Positions 5,144-11,912 of a DNA stretch of 11,967 bases are shown in pieces. Origin of the DNA: an uncultured Alphaproteobacteria bacterium (GTDB lineage: Bacteria; Pseudomonadota; Alphaproteobacteria; UBA9655). Positions within the stretch are counted from its first letter, which is position 1. Every line of letters begins with the position of its first letter. Below the pieces are notes generated by a model that was given only the letters and a program-made list of their open reading frames with translations, did not search any database and had not been told where the DNA came from. Position numbers and translations under genes: made by a program. Where the stretch lies: NCBI GenBank assembly GCA_937967795.1, contig CALBSK010000067.1, positions 1-11,967 on the forward strand. Reading direction: 5' to 3'.

Positions 5144-6508
5144 TTATCCTACCTTTTTGAGTTCTGGGGCTTGAAGTTCGCGGGGAATATGATCAAGGGG
5201 ATCAAGAGAGATAATTTCAGAAGCTTCTGATACAGATCCTAAATCTTTAAATTTTCGACCACTGACAAGAACGCGCTGTTCGAGGCTCCCCATGGCTTGA
5301 TTATAGGATTGTATAGCCGTTCCCAAATGTCTGCCCAATCGAGAAAAATGGTCTGCCATATCGGAAAGACGTTTGTGAAGTTCACGCCCGAGCTCACTAA
5401 TTGCTTGCGCGTTCTGAGCTAAATGCTCATGGCGCCATCCATAGGCAACGGCTCTTAAAAGGGCAATAAGAGTTGTGGGCGTTGCGAGAATAATTCTTTC
5501 TTCCACACCTGCTTCTATGAGGCTGGGGTCTTGTTCTAAGGCTGCGCTAAAAAAGGTCTCACCTGGCAAAAATAAAATAACAAACTCAGGTGCAGGATGA
5601 AACTGTTCATAATAGGATCGTTTAGCAAGAGCCCTAATATGAGCGCGGACTTGACGGGCGTGATCTTTGAGCTTTTCTTCTCGTAGATCTTCATCCTTTA
5701 CTTCAAGCGCTTCAAGATAGGCGGCAAGAGGGGCTTTCGCATCGACGATGATTTTCTTCCCTCCGGGGAGATTAATAATGAGATCAGGACGTAATCTCCC
5801 TTCATTTTCCAAGGAAGATACCTGTTCTTCAAAATCACAGTAGTTGACCATTCCTGCCATTTCGACAACACGTTTAAGTTGCATTTCTCCCCACCTGCCT
5901 CGAACGGAAGGCGTTTTTAACGCATTAACAAGATTGGACGTTTCGGTTTTAAGCTGATTTTGGCTCGAAATAAGCTCATTGACCTGATGTTTGAGAACAG
6001 CGTACGCACTCATGCGAGATTTCTCAAGTTCAATAATTTTCTGATCCACCGTTTGAAGGGATTCAGTGACAGGCTTAACAAGATTAGAGATAGCTTCTTG
6101 CCGTTTTGAAAGGTCATTCTGGGCCGTCTCCTGCAATTTTTCAAACGTCGTTTGGGCCAGTTCCAAAAAGGATTTATTGGTAAGAGAGAGAGCTTCTGAC
6201 GAGATAACTTTAAATTTATCTTCCCATTGTTTTTGAATGTTTTCGAGAAGAGAAAGTTTATCTATGCTTTCTTTTTCCGTCCGTTGAAGGGCCACTCTTA
6301 ACTCGGCATTCCGTTCTCCTTGGAGGCGAAGTTCTTCGTCACGTTTGAGGAGGAGAGCTTCCACCTCTTGGAGACGATGGGCGCGTTCCTGATAAAGGAT
6401 TACGTTTTGAGTAATGCGGGAGATTTTTTTTTGAAAATAAGTATAAGTACTCACCCCAACAAATATAGAACCCCCTAAAAACCCGAACGTCATATCAAAC
6501 TCTATCAT
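5144..6508 (-). CDS. rmuC: DNA recombination protein RmuC
   Basis: The protein has 454 residues, close to the family norm. An N-terminal hydrophobic segment (residues about 7-24) may anchor it to the inner membrane. A long coiled coil follows to about residue 195. The RmuC core then has RGRWGEMQLKRVVEMAGM (203-220), RPDLIINLPGG (240-250), VDAKAPL (255-261), and later FLPGE and ERIILATPTTLIALLR. The Glu, Asp and DAK residues fit the PD-(D/E)xK nuclease-like fold proposed for the family. RmuC limits inversions at short inverted repeats and is thought to process DNA structures. The start is at an ATG 7 nt after a GGAGAAGAAGG ribosome site. It is the first gene of the minus-strand operon and diverges from the nucleoside transporter across a 176-bp spacer that has no clear promoter consensus. 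Confidence 0.93.
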   Translation of the reverse strand: MIEFDMTFGFLGGSIFVGVSTYTYFQKKISRITQNVILYQERAHRLQEVEALLLKRDEELRLQGERNAELRVALQRTEKESIDKLSLLENIQKQWEDKFKVISSEALSLTNKSFLELAQTTFEKLQETAQNDLSKRQEAISNLVKPVTESLQTVDQKIIELEKSRMSAYAVLKHQVNELISSQNQLKTETSNLVNALKTPSVRGRWGEMQLKRVVEMAGMVNYCDFEEQVSSLENEGRLRPDLIINLPGGKKIIVDAKAPLAAYLEALEVKDEDLREEKLKDHARQVRAHIRALAKRSYYEQFHPAPEFVILFLPGETFFSAALEQDPSLIEAGVEERIILATPTTLIALLRAVAYGWRHEHLAQNAQAISELGRELHKRLSDMADHFSRLGRHLGTAIQSYNQAMGSLEQRVLVSGRKFKDLGSVSEASEIISLDPLDHIPRELQAPELKKVG

Positions 6509-6684
6509 GAATATGCCTTCTTCTCCAATTTTAACTTATGAGAGTTTGCACAGATAAGTAAAAAAATGTTCACCGAATCTGATAAAAGTTCTGGCATCCT
6601 CGTCTAACATGTTTTATGACAGTATATACCCCTTTATAGGGATACACACTTTTTTAGATTTTACCATACTTTGCGGAGGTCTAA

Positions 6685-7950
6685 ATGGAAAATATGAGTT
6701 TGGTTCTTCAGGCGTGTGCGGGATTACTCCTCTTTTTCTTTCTAGCGTGGCTTTTTAGCGAAAATCGAAAGCAAATTAATTTTAAAACAGCTTTTCTTGG
6801 ATTTTCCATTCAAGTTTTCCTGGCTGTTGTTGTCACAAAATTCACCATTGTCCAAACAGCTTTCTTGTGGGTTGGCGATGGTGTGATGGCTTTAAAAGAT
6901 GCAACCGTTGCAGGCACAGGATTTGTTTTTGGATATTTAGGAGGGGGAGACGCGCCCTACCAAGCAAAAGAGGGAGCCAGTAGCTTTATTTTTGCTTTTC
7001 AAGCTATGCCCTTAGTCATTGTCATCAGCGCACTTGCCATGTTGCTCTTTCATTGGCGTATTCTTCCTTTTATCGTTAAAATCTTCTCAGGTGTTTTTCA
7101 AAAAGTCCTCGGCATAGGGGGCGCTCTCGGTGTGTGTGCTGCAGCTAAAATATTCTTAGGGCAAACAGAAGCTCCTTTGCTTGTGAGGCCTTACTTAGGT
7201 AAATTCACACGAAGTGAACTCTTTACGGTCATGACGGCAGGAATGGCAACGACATCGATTTCCATCATGGTCCTTTATGCCATCATCCTGGAAGGAACAG
7301 TCCCTCATCCCATTACACAAATCTTAACCGCCTCGATTATCAGCGTGCCTGCGGCCATTACCATTTCTCGTATCCTCATTCCTCAAATAGGAGAAGATAC
7401 CTCGGGACATCTTGTCATTCCTTATCAATTTTCAGGATCTATGGAAGCCATTACTCAAGGGACCACGGATGGAGTGCGGCTTTATATCAATATTATTGCC
7501 ATGGTCCTCGTGTTTTTAGCAATCGCGGCTTTGGTTAATTCGATGTTAGGATTACTTCCTTCAGTTCATGGTGAACCTATGAGTTTACAGCTTCTCTTAG
7601 GCTATGCTTTAGCACCTCTGGCTTGGTTTTTGGGAATTCCTTGGGAAGAAGCGATCCCAGCAGGCGCTCTCTTAGGGAAAAAAACTATTTTAAATGAAAT
7701 TGTCGCTTTTCTTGGACTTGCTGCCCTTCCTAAGGGTCTCTTAAGTATTAAGAGTAATGTGATCATGACCTATGCCCTCGCCGGCTTTGCAAATTTAAGT
7801 AGCATTGGCATTCAGATCGGAGGGCTTGGAACAATGGTACCTGAGCGGAAGCAAGAAATTATTTCCCTTGGGGTTAAGGCCATGATTGCAGGGACAATTG
7901 CCAGTTGCATGAGTGGGGCCATCATCGGCATTTTGTATAGTTTTGGATAA
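6685..7950 (+). CDS. nupC: Concentrative nucleoside transporter (CNT family)
   Basis: The protein has 421 residues and many hydrophobic helices. It imports nucleosides across the inner membrane with H+ or Na+. CNT signatures are present in order: GQTEAP (159-164, substrate-binding hairpin loop 1), GKKTILNEIV (331-340, with the conserved Asn-Glu) and YALAGFANLSSIGIQIGG (363-380, with Asn and Ser that contact the nucleoside and ion). The N-terminal gate region ending FIFAFQAMPLVI is also typical. The start ATG is 5 nt after GGAGG (6675-6679). The symbol is by family; the exact substrate range and coupling ion are not readable from sequence. The 3' end overlaps miaA, suggesting one transcript. 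In an intracellular bacterium it would salvage host nucleosides (inference). Confidence 0.93.
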   Translation: MENMSLVLQACAGLLLFFFLAWLFSENRKQINFKTAFLGFSIQVFLAVVVTKFTIVQTAFLWVGDGVMALKDATVAGTGFVFGYLGGGDAPYQAKEGASSFIFAFQAMPLVIVISALAMLLFHWRILPFIVKIFSGVFQKVLGIGGALGVCAAAKIFLGQTEAPLLVRPYLGKFTRSELFTVMTAGMATTSISIMVLYAIILEGTVPHPITQILTASIISVPAAITISRILIPQIGEDTSGHLVIPYQFSGSMEAITQGTTDGVRLYINIIAMVLVFLAIAALVNSMLGLLPSVHGEPMSLQLLLGYALAPLAWFLGIPWEEAIPAGALLGKKTILNEIVAFLGLAALPKGLLSIKSNVIMTYALAGFANLSSIGIQIGGLGTMVPERKQEIISLGVKAMIAGTIASCMSGAIIGILYSFG

Positions 7951-8785
7951 GATTTTTGTTATTGCAGGCCCCACCGCGAGTGGAAAATCGGCCTTTGCGC
8001 AGAAGTTAGCCAAGGAACAAAAGGGGACGATTCTTAATGCGGATAGTCTCCAAGTTTATCAAGGCCTTGAGATTTTAACGGCCCAACCTTCCTTTGAAGA
8101 TCAAAGGAATATCCCCCATCGGTTATATGGTTTTTTAGATCCTCGGGAGACGTGTTCGGCGGGTAAATGGGTTACTCTTGTTCTTATTGAGATCGAGAAT
8201 ATTAAAAAAGAGGGTCGGCAGCCTATCATTGTGGGAGGGACGGGGCTTTATCTTAAAACTCTATTGGAGGGGATATCTCCTCTTCCTGCCGTGGATCCTT
8301 ATCACAGAAAAGCTCTTCAGGATCAAAATCGTTCTCAAGGATCCCTTTATACCGAACTCCAAGCTGTTGATCCAGAATTTGCTAAACGTATCCATCCCCA
8401 TGACTCTCAACGGACTTTGAGAGGACTTGAGATCTTTTACGGCACAGGAAAATCGTTAAGTTTTTGGCAATCTCAAAAATCAATCGCCCTTCCTTATAAA
8501 TTTGAAAACATTCTCTTGATGCCTTCTAAAGAAGAACTTGATATTCGGATGAGAGAACGCCTTGAGATTATGATTCATAAAGGGGTATTAGATGAAGTGG
8601 CACGTGTTCTGGCCTTGTCTCCCTCCCCCAGTGCTTTAAAAGCCATTGGTCTTCGAGAATTTCAATCTTTTTTACAAGGACGATGTTCGTTTGAAGACGC
8701 CAAAGCGCTCACTCTTCTGCACACACGCCAATATGCTAAACGGCAAAGAACATGGTTTCGTCATCAATTTAAAGAAAGGTGCTGA
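7943..8785 (+). CDS. miaA: tRNA dimethylallyltransferase MiaA
   Basis: The enzyme transfers a dimethylallyl group to N6 of A37 in tRNAs that read UNN codons. The sequence has the P-loop GPTASGKS (9-16), NADSLQVYQGLEILTAQP with the catalytic Asp34, IVGGTGLY, the substrate-binding segment SQRTLRGLEIF, KAIGLREF and the C-terminal QYAKRQRTWFRHQF. The usual TAKP is TAQP here. I chose TTG at 7943 (280 residues), which overlaps the transporter stop by 8 nt and places the first strand (KIFVIAGPT) at the N-terminus as in the family. A GTG at 7913 in the same frame would add ten residues unlike the family. Neither has a good ribosome site, so translation is probably coupled to the upstream gene. Confidence 0.92.
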   Translation: MDKIFVIAGPTASGKSAFAQKLAKEQKGTILNADSLQVYQGLEILTAQPSFEDQRNIPHRLYGFLDPRETCSAGKWVTLVLIEIENIKKEGRQPIIVGGTGLYLKTLLEGISPLPAVDPYHRKALQDQNRSQGSLYTELQAVDPEFAKRIHPHDSQRTLRGLEIFYGTGKSLSFWQSQKSIALPYKFENILLMPSKEELDIRMRERLEIMIHKGVLDEVARVLALSPSPSALKAIGLREFQSFLQGRCSFEDAKALTLLHTRQYAKRQRTWFRHQFKERC

Positions 8786-8803
8786 AGTCTAACTTTTTAA
8801 AAA

Positions 8804-8818
8804 TTAGGGGTCAGGCTC
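8804..8818 (+). repeat. Possible intergenic repeat motif
   Basis: TTAGGGGTCAGGCTC resembles GGGGTCAGG-type intergenic sequences that I associate with REP elements and their RAYT (Y1-type) transposases in proteobacteria. Only one copy is present here and no transposase is nearby. Identification is from memory of the motif and is tentative. Confidence 0.3.
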
Positions 8819-8836
8819 TTTTATTTTATATAAAAG
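8818..8836 (+). other. A+T-rich hairpin between miaA and the secreted-protein gene
   Basis: CTTTTAT (8818-8824) and ATAAAAG (8830-8836) can form a 7-bp stem with a 5-nt loop. There is no following T tract, so it is at best a weak terminator for the nupC-miaA transcript. Confidence 0.3.
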
Positions 8837-8890
8837 TTATATGCTTATTTGAAAAATTTAATTATTATTGTACATAAGCAGCCTCACCCT

Positions 8891-8896
8891 AAGGAG
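8891..8896 (+). promoter_or_regulatory. Ribosome binding site deciding the start at 8903
   Basis: AAGGAG directly abuts an ATG at 8897 but lies 6 nt before the ATG at 8903. The latter spacing is normal and gives a standard signal peptide (MKFK). Confidence 0.65.
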
Positions 8897-8902
8897 ATGA
8901 TT

Positions 8903-9400
8903 ATGAAATTTAAAACCACTCCTATCCTATTAACAACGTTACTTATTTTATTAAAAACCGATGTCTTTGCCATGGATATAGATGGGCCAGATCTTACCAA
9001 CTGGGATGGAAAAAGCTCCATTAAAAAGTGGATACCGAAAATAGATGAAAAAAAGCCAATACCCGCAGGCCTTACATGGACGCCCCAACGGGGATGGCTT
9101 TTAAATGCAAACCCAGACAAACCAGGTAAGTTTTTCACAAATGGTCGTGACGACTATCCTCTCCATCTTATTTTCATAAGTGGGAAATTCAAGGCCGTTT
9201 TCGCAGCAAAGGAGAAAGACGATGGAACTCCCATAAATCCTCAAGATTATCAGTTTAATAATAAAGAGGAAGATTTTACTGTTATCCCTAACTATGATAA
9301 AAGGGGTGTTAAAGGCAGTAAGCTTGAAGCTAAAAAATCGATGCCTGCTGGTAAGACTACATTTCCAAAAAGCATCTTCCAATTTAAAGGGGGTAATTAA
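8903..9400 (+). CDS. Secreted protein of unknown function
   Basis: The protein has 165 residues from the ATG at 8903; the open frame runs upstream to 8849 but without a ribosome site. Residues 1-23 form a Sec signal peptide ending DVFA, followed by Met24-Asp, the same Ala-Met junction as in the two small secreted proteins at 241-546 and 918-1226. The mature part is rich in Lys, Pro and Trp. It contains two similar short segments, KKPIPAG and KKSMPAG, about 100 residues apart, and a central hydrophobic strand (PLHLIFISGKFKAVF). No cysteine and no transmembrane helix is evident in the mature part. I do not recognise a family. It stands alone between miaA and the ATP synthase operon and has its own ribosome site; a small secreted accessory or effector-like protein is conceivable but unproven. 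Confidence 0.7.
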   Translation: MKFKTTPILLTTLLILLKTDVFAMDIDGPDLTNWDGKSSIKKWIPKIDEKKPIPAGLTWTPQRGWLLNANPDKPGKFFTNGRDDYPLHLIFISGKFKAVFAAKEKDDGTPINPQDYQFNNKEEDFTVIPNYDKRGVKGSKLEAKKSMPAGKTTFPKSIFQFKGGN

Positions 9401-9459
9401 TCTAAAATCATTCTATGAGTTACTTTAGATTCAACAAAAAAGAGGGTTTTTATACGTTT

Positions 9460-9478
9460 ATGGTAGAGCTTCTATCAT
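9460..9478. promoter_or_regulatory. Short dyad upstream of the atp promoter
   Basis: ATGGTAGA (9460-9467) and TCTATCAT (9471-9478) form an inverted repeat with one G-T wobble and a 3-bp gap. It is 33 bp upstream of the -35 box. It could be an operator or a small hairpin; nothing further supports either. Confidence 0.25.
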
Positions 9479-9511
9479 GAGTATTAGCCATGCATAAAGC
9501 TTGTCTTCCTG

Positions 9512-9540
9512 TTGACACGCCTTTAAGAGATTCTTAGCAT
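9512..9540 (+). promoter_or_regulatory. Sigma-70 promoter of the F0 ATP synthase operon
   Basis: A perfect -35 box TTGACA (9512-9517) is followed by a 17-bp spacer and TAGCAT (9535-9540), which matches four of six -10 positions, including the key first two and last. Transcription would start near 9547, leaving a leader of about 14 nt that contains the GAGAGG ribosome site. Position and spacing fit well. Confidence 0.65.
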
Positions 9541-9560
9541 CTTGAAAAAAGAGAGGAAAA

Positions 9561-9872
9561 ATGTCTGATGATCCTACATTAGACAAATTAAAAAAAAAGA
9601 TTCAGGAAGCCCAAAAAAAAGGGAACCACGATCTTTCTCAAAGGAATACGCCCCAAACCTTAGGAGGAAAGTTTTTTAATGTAGGTGCTGAGCTTGTCGC
9701 AGGTGTTTTTGTAGGGGTGGGTTTTGGACTTTTTGTCGATTGGGCAATGGGAACATCCCCTGGGGGGCTCATCTTATTCTTTATCCTTGGGTCCATAGCT
9801 GGTATGCTGAATGTCTATCGAGCTTTAACGGTTAAAAAACCTATAAATAAAGAGAAAGATACCCATGTTTGA
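9561..9872 (+). CDS. atpI: ATP synthase accessory protein I (AtpI)
   Basis: The protein has 103 residues, with a charged N-terminus of about 40 residues (KLKKKIQEAQ) and two predicted membrane helices (about 45-65 and 70-90). The helices carry GVGFGLFVDW, typical of the alphaproteobacterial AtpI family. AtpI helps c-ring assembly or Mg2+ supply in other bacteria and is not a core subunit. The start follows GAGAGG by 4 nt. Its end overlaps the atpB start by 8 nt, which indicates translational coupling. Two runs of A (9590-9598 and 9613-9620) lie in the first 60 bases of the gene. Confidence 0.85.
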   Translation: MSDDPTLDKLKKKIQEAQKKGNHDLSQRNTPQTLGGKFFNVGAELVAGVFVGVGFGLFVDWAMGTSPGGLILFFILGSIAGMLNVYRALTVKKPINKEKDTHV

Positions 9873-10587
9873 TCCCCTTCATCAATTTGAAATTCATTCT
9901 CTTATTCCTTTAAAAATCCATGGAATTGATGTCTCCTTTACCAATTCCTCTTTATTTATGGTTACAACCGTTATCCTTACAACTTTCTTTCTGATGGGAG
10001 GAATGAGTCAAACCAAAATAATTCCCGGGCGGTGGCAATCTATGATAGAAATGATTTATGGATTTGTTGCCAATGTTATAGATGAAACGGTGGGCATAAA
10101 AGGCCAAAAGTATTTCCCTTTTATTTTTACACTTTTTATGTTTATTTTGATGGGAAATTTAATCGGTATGATTCCCTATAATTATACGTTTACAAGTCAG
10201 ATCATTGTAACTTTTGGCCTCGCCATGATCGCTTTTGGAATGGCGACTCTTATTGGATTTACACGGCACGGATTTCATTATTTTAGCCTTTTCGTTCCCA
10301 AGGGCGCGCCTGTTTATATGCTTCCTCTGATTGTCCCCATTGAAATTTTATCCTACCTTTCTCGACCCATAAGTCTTTCTGTTCGTTTGTTTGCGAATAT
10401 GATGGCAGGGCATACGATGTTGAAGGTATTTGCAGGGTTTACAGTTGCTTTAGGAATCTTTGGAATTGTTCCTTTAGCAGTTAACATTTTGCTGACAGCC
10501 TTTGAAATCCTGGTTGCTATTTTGCAAGCTTATGTTTTTACAATCTTAACTTGCATTTATTTACAAGATGCCATTCACTTACATTAG
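9865..10587 (+). CDS. atpB: ATP synthase F0 subunit a
   Basis: The protein has 240 residues, normal for the family. Subunit a forms the two proton half-channels beside the c-ring in the inner membrane. The signature SLSVRLFANMMAGH (170-183) contains the essential Arg, here Arg174. Also present are VPIE (157-160), GNLIGMIPYNYTFTSQ (97-112) and QAYVFTILTCIYLQDA (221-236) in the last helix, all expected around the half-channels. The gene overlaps atpI by 8 nt and is followed 14 bp later by the atpE start. The order atpI-atpB-atpE-b'-b without F1 genes next to it is characteristic of alphaproteobacteria, where F1 (atpHAGDC) is a separate operon. Confidence 0.96.
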   Translation: MFDPLHQFEIHSLIPLKIHGIDVSFTNSSLFMVTTVILTTFFLMGGMSQTKIIPGRWQSMIEMIYGFVANVIDETVGIKGQKYFPFIFTLFMFILMGNLIGMIPYNYTFTSQIIVTFGLAMIAFGMATLIGFTRHGFHYFSLFVPKGAPVYMLPLIVPIEILSYLSRPISLSVRLFANMMAGHTMLKVFAGFTVALGIFGIVPLAVNILLTAFEILVAILQAYVFTILTCIYLQDAIHLH

Positions 10588-10601
10588 AAAAGGAGAAAAA
10601 T

Positions 10602-10826
10602 ATGGATGTTGAAGCAGCACGAATGATAGGAGCGGGTCTTGCGATGTTCGCTCTTGCGGGAGTTGGACTTGGTATCGGGCTCATTTTTTCATCTCTCATT
10701 AATTCAATTTCCCGAAATCCATCATCACGAGAACAAATTTTCCCTGTTGGAATTTTGGGCTTTGCCTTGACGGAAGCTGTGGCTCTCTTTGCTCTTTTGA
10801 TCGCCTTTTTAATTTTATTTAAATAG
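10602..10826 (+). CDS. atpE: ATP synthase F0 subunit c
   Basis: The protein has 74 residues from the ATG at 10602, which is preceded by AAGGAG at normal spacing; upstream in-frame codons overlap atpB and are not used. It is a two-helix hairpin: helix 1 contains the GxGxGxG packing motif (GVGLGIG, 20-26), the polar loop has RNP (38-40) that contacts the F1 stalk, and helix 2 carries the ion-binding Glu58 in GFALTEAVALF. The residue after Glu58 is Ala, and the Gln and Ser/Thr ligands of Na+-type rings are absent, so the ring is predicted to carry protons. The length matches alphaproteobacterial c subunits. Confidence 0.96.
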   Translation: MDVEAARMIGAGLAMFALAGVGLGIGLIFSSLINSISRNPSSREQIFPVGILGFALTEAVALFALLIAFLILFK

Positions 10827-10847
10827 AGCGAATCAGGAATTAAGGCC

Positions 10848-11324
10848 ATGCCTCAATTAGATACAGCTACTTTCCCATCCCAGCTTTTCTGGTTAGTTGT
10901 CTGTTTCTTATTTCTTTACTTTATCCTTTCCTTTATTGCTGTTCCGAAAATTTCACGGGCTCTTGTAAAACGTAAGGAAACAATTGAAGAAAAAATTAAT
11001 AAAGCAAATACTTATCGGGAGCATGCCGAGGATCTTTTAGCCGAGTATGAAAAAATTCTTACACAGGCGAGAGAAAGGGCCCATCAGCATTGTAAGACTG
11101 TGGCGGTTGACACGACGATTGAGATTACCCATAAGCAAAAAGATTTTCTCGATAAGCTTAAAGAGCGCTTTCATCTTTCAGAACAAGATCTTTACCGCGC
11201 GCGTCTTGAAGCCAGTCAGGATATAAACAGCGTCGTTGTTGAAGTCGCGCGTGCCATTTTAACAAAGCTTACAGGACATAACTATTCACCTGAAGAGCTG
11301 CTTGAGAAAAGGAAAAAGGATTAA
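10848..11324 (+). CDS. atpF': ATP synthase F0 subunit b'
   Basis: The protein has 158 residues. It begins MPQLDTATFPSQLFWLVV, the usual opening of alphaproteobacterial and plastid b' proteins. One membrane helix spans about residues 12-32, then a long charged coiled coil that forms half of the peripheral stalk with subunit b. The stalk joins subunit a and delta and resists rotor torque. The gene is 21 bp after atpE. Its TAA shares one base with the ATG of the following b gene (TAATG), so the two subunits are likely made in coupled amounts. Alternative symbols used for this gene are atpG and atpX. Confidence 0.93.
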   Translation: MPQLDTATFPSQLFWLVVCFLFLYFILSFIAVPKISRALVKRKETIEEKINKANTYREHAEDLLAEYEKILTQARERAHQHCKTVAVDTTIEITHKQKDFLDKLKERFHLSEQDLYRARLEASQDINSVVVEVARAILTKLTGHNYSPEELLEKRKKD

Positions 11325-11818
11325 TGTTTTCAACGCCTGAGTTTTGGGTTTTTAGTGCATTTATCCTCTTCCTAGCGGCTTTTGGGAAACGCGCCTTTGT
11401 CTTTCTAACGCGCGCTCTTGATGCGCACAGCCATAAAATTGCTCTTCAGATAGAAGAAGCTCAACGTTTACATGATGAAGCGTTAAGTCTGTTAGAGTCT
11501 TATAAAAAAAAGCATGGAGAAGCTCTTGATCAAGCGGAGCACATTATCTCATTTGCTGAAAAGGAAGCGCTCGCCTTCAAGAAATCGAGCGAACAAGAAT
11601 TTGAAAGATTTATGGCTCAGAAAGAAAAGTATTATTTAGAGAGAATAGCTCTTGAAAGGGAAGAAGCTCAATTTAAATTACGTCAACAAATCTCGGAGGA
11701 AGCGCTTAAAATTGTAGAACATTTTCTTTCAACAGAAGAAAAAGAAAAGAAGACATTCACGAAGGCTTCTTTGAAAGAAATTGAAACGGTTAAATTAGGG
11801 CAGGCTCATTATGGATGA
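11324..11818 (+). CDS. atpF: ATP synthase F0 subunit b
   Basis: The protein has 164 residues, of usual length. A short N-terminus (MFSTPEFWV) leads into one membrane helix (about 6-22). After it come the membrane-proximal basic residues (GKRAFVFLTRALD) and a long heptad-like coiled coil of alternating charged and Ala/Leu residues with KIALQIEEAQRL near its start. It pairs with b' in the peripheral stalk. The ATG overlaps the b' stop by one base. The stop TGA at 11816-11818 overlaps an ATG at 11811, as if a further gene had followed in coupled fashion (see the next entry). Sequence identity is low in this family; identification rests on position, topology and length. Confidence 0.92.
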   Translation: MFSTPEFWVFSAFILFLAAFGKRAFVFLTRALDAHSHKIALQIEEAQRLHDEALSLLESYKKKHGEALDQAEHIISFAEKEALAFKKSSEQEFERFMAQKEKYYLERIALEREEAQFKLRQQISEEALKIVEHFLSTEEKEKKTFTKASLKEIETVKLGQAHYG

Positions 11819-11834
11819 AAATAAGGTTTTCTAG
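11811..11834 (+). pseudogene. Possible stump of a gene coupled to atpF
   Basis: ATGGATGA joins a start codon at 11811 to the atpF stop, a typical coupled arrangement. The frame reads MDENKVF and then stops at TAG (11832-11834). No continuation of clear family character is seen in this or other frames. In many alphaproteobacteria rnhB follows this operon, so a lost neighbour is conceivable, but these residues do not identify it. Confidence 0.2.
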
Positions 11835-11884
11835 ACCGTGAGCTATTCCTGCGAAAAACGCTATTCAGAATACCCCGAACCTCG

Positions 11885-11912
11885 CACTGTCATCCCGAAC
11901 TTGCGTAGGCCC
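11885..11912 (+). repeat. Possible half of an intergenic palindromic repeat
   Basis: CACTGTCATCCCGAACTTG followed by CGTAGGCC resembles the left arm of common intergenic palindromes of the TCATCCCG...CGGGAT type. The matching right arm (CGGGATGA) is not found before the window ends, so the element is partial or diverged. Only one copy is visible. The block is clearly richer in G+C than the A+T-rich sequence around it. Confidence 0.35.

Noticed and set aside
6509..6684. Divergent promoters and a partial dyad around 6620-6645 in the rmuC-transporter spacer
   Set aside because: Transcription must start here in both directions, but the candidate boxes match the consensus poorly and the inverted repeat needs a bulge, so no site is called.
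9399..9431. Terminator after the 8903-9400 gene
   Set aside because: AATCTAAA and TTTAGATT can pair, but the stem is almost all A-T, the loop is 17 nt, and no T tract follows.
10551..10601. Upstream extension of atpE
   Set aside because: The extra residues lie inside atpB and do not match subunit c; the ATG at 10602 has the ribosome site and gives the family length.
10769..10800. Na+-specific c-ring
   Set aside because: The residues around Glu58 lack the Gln and Ser/Thr ligands typical of Na+-binding c subunits.
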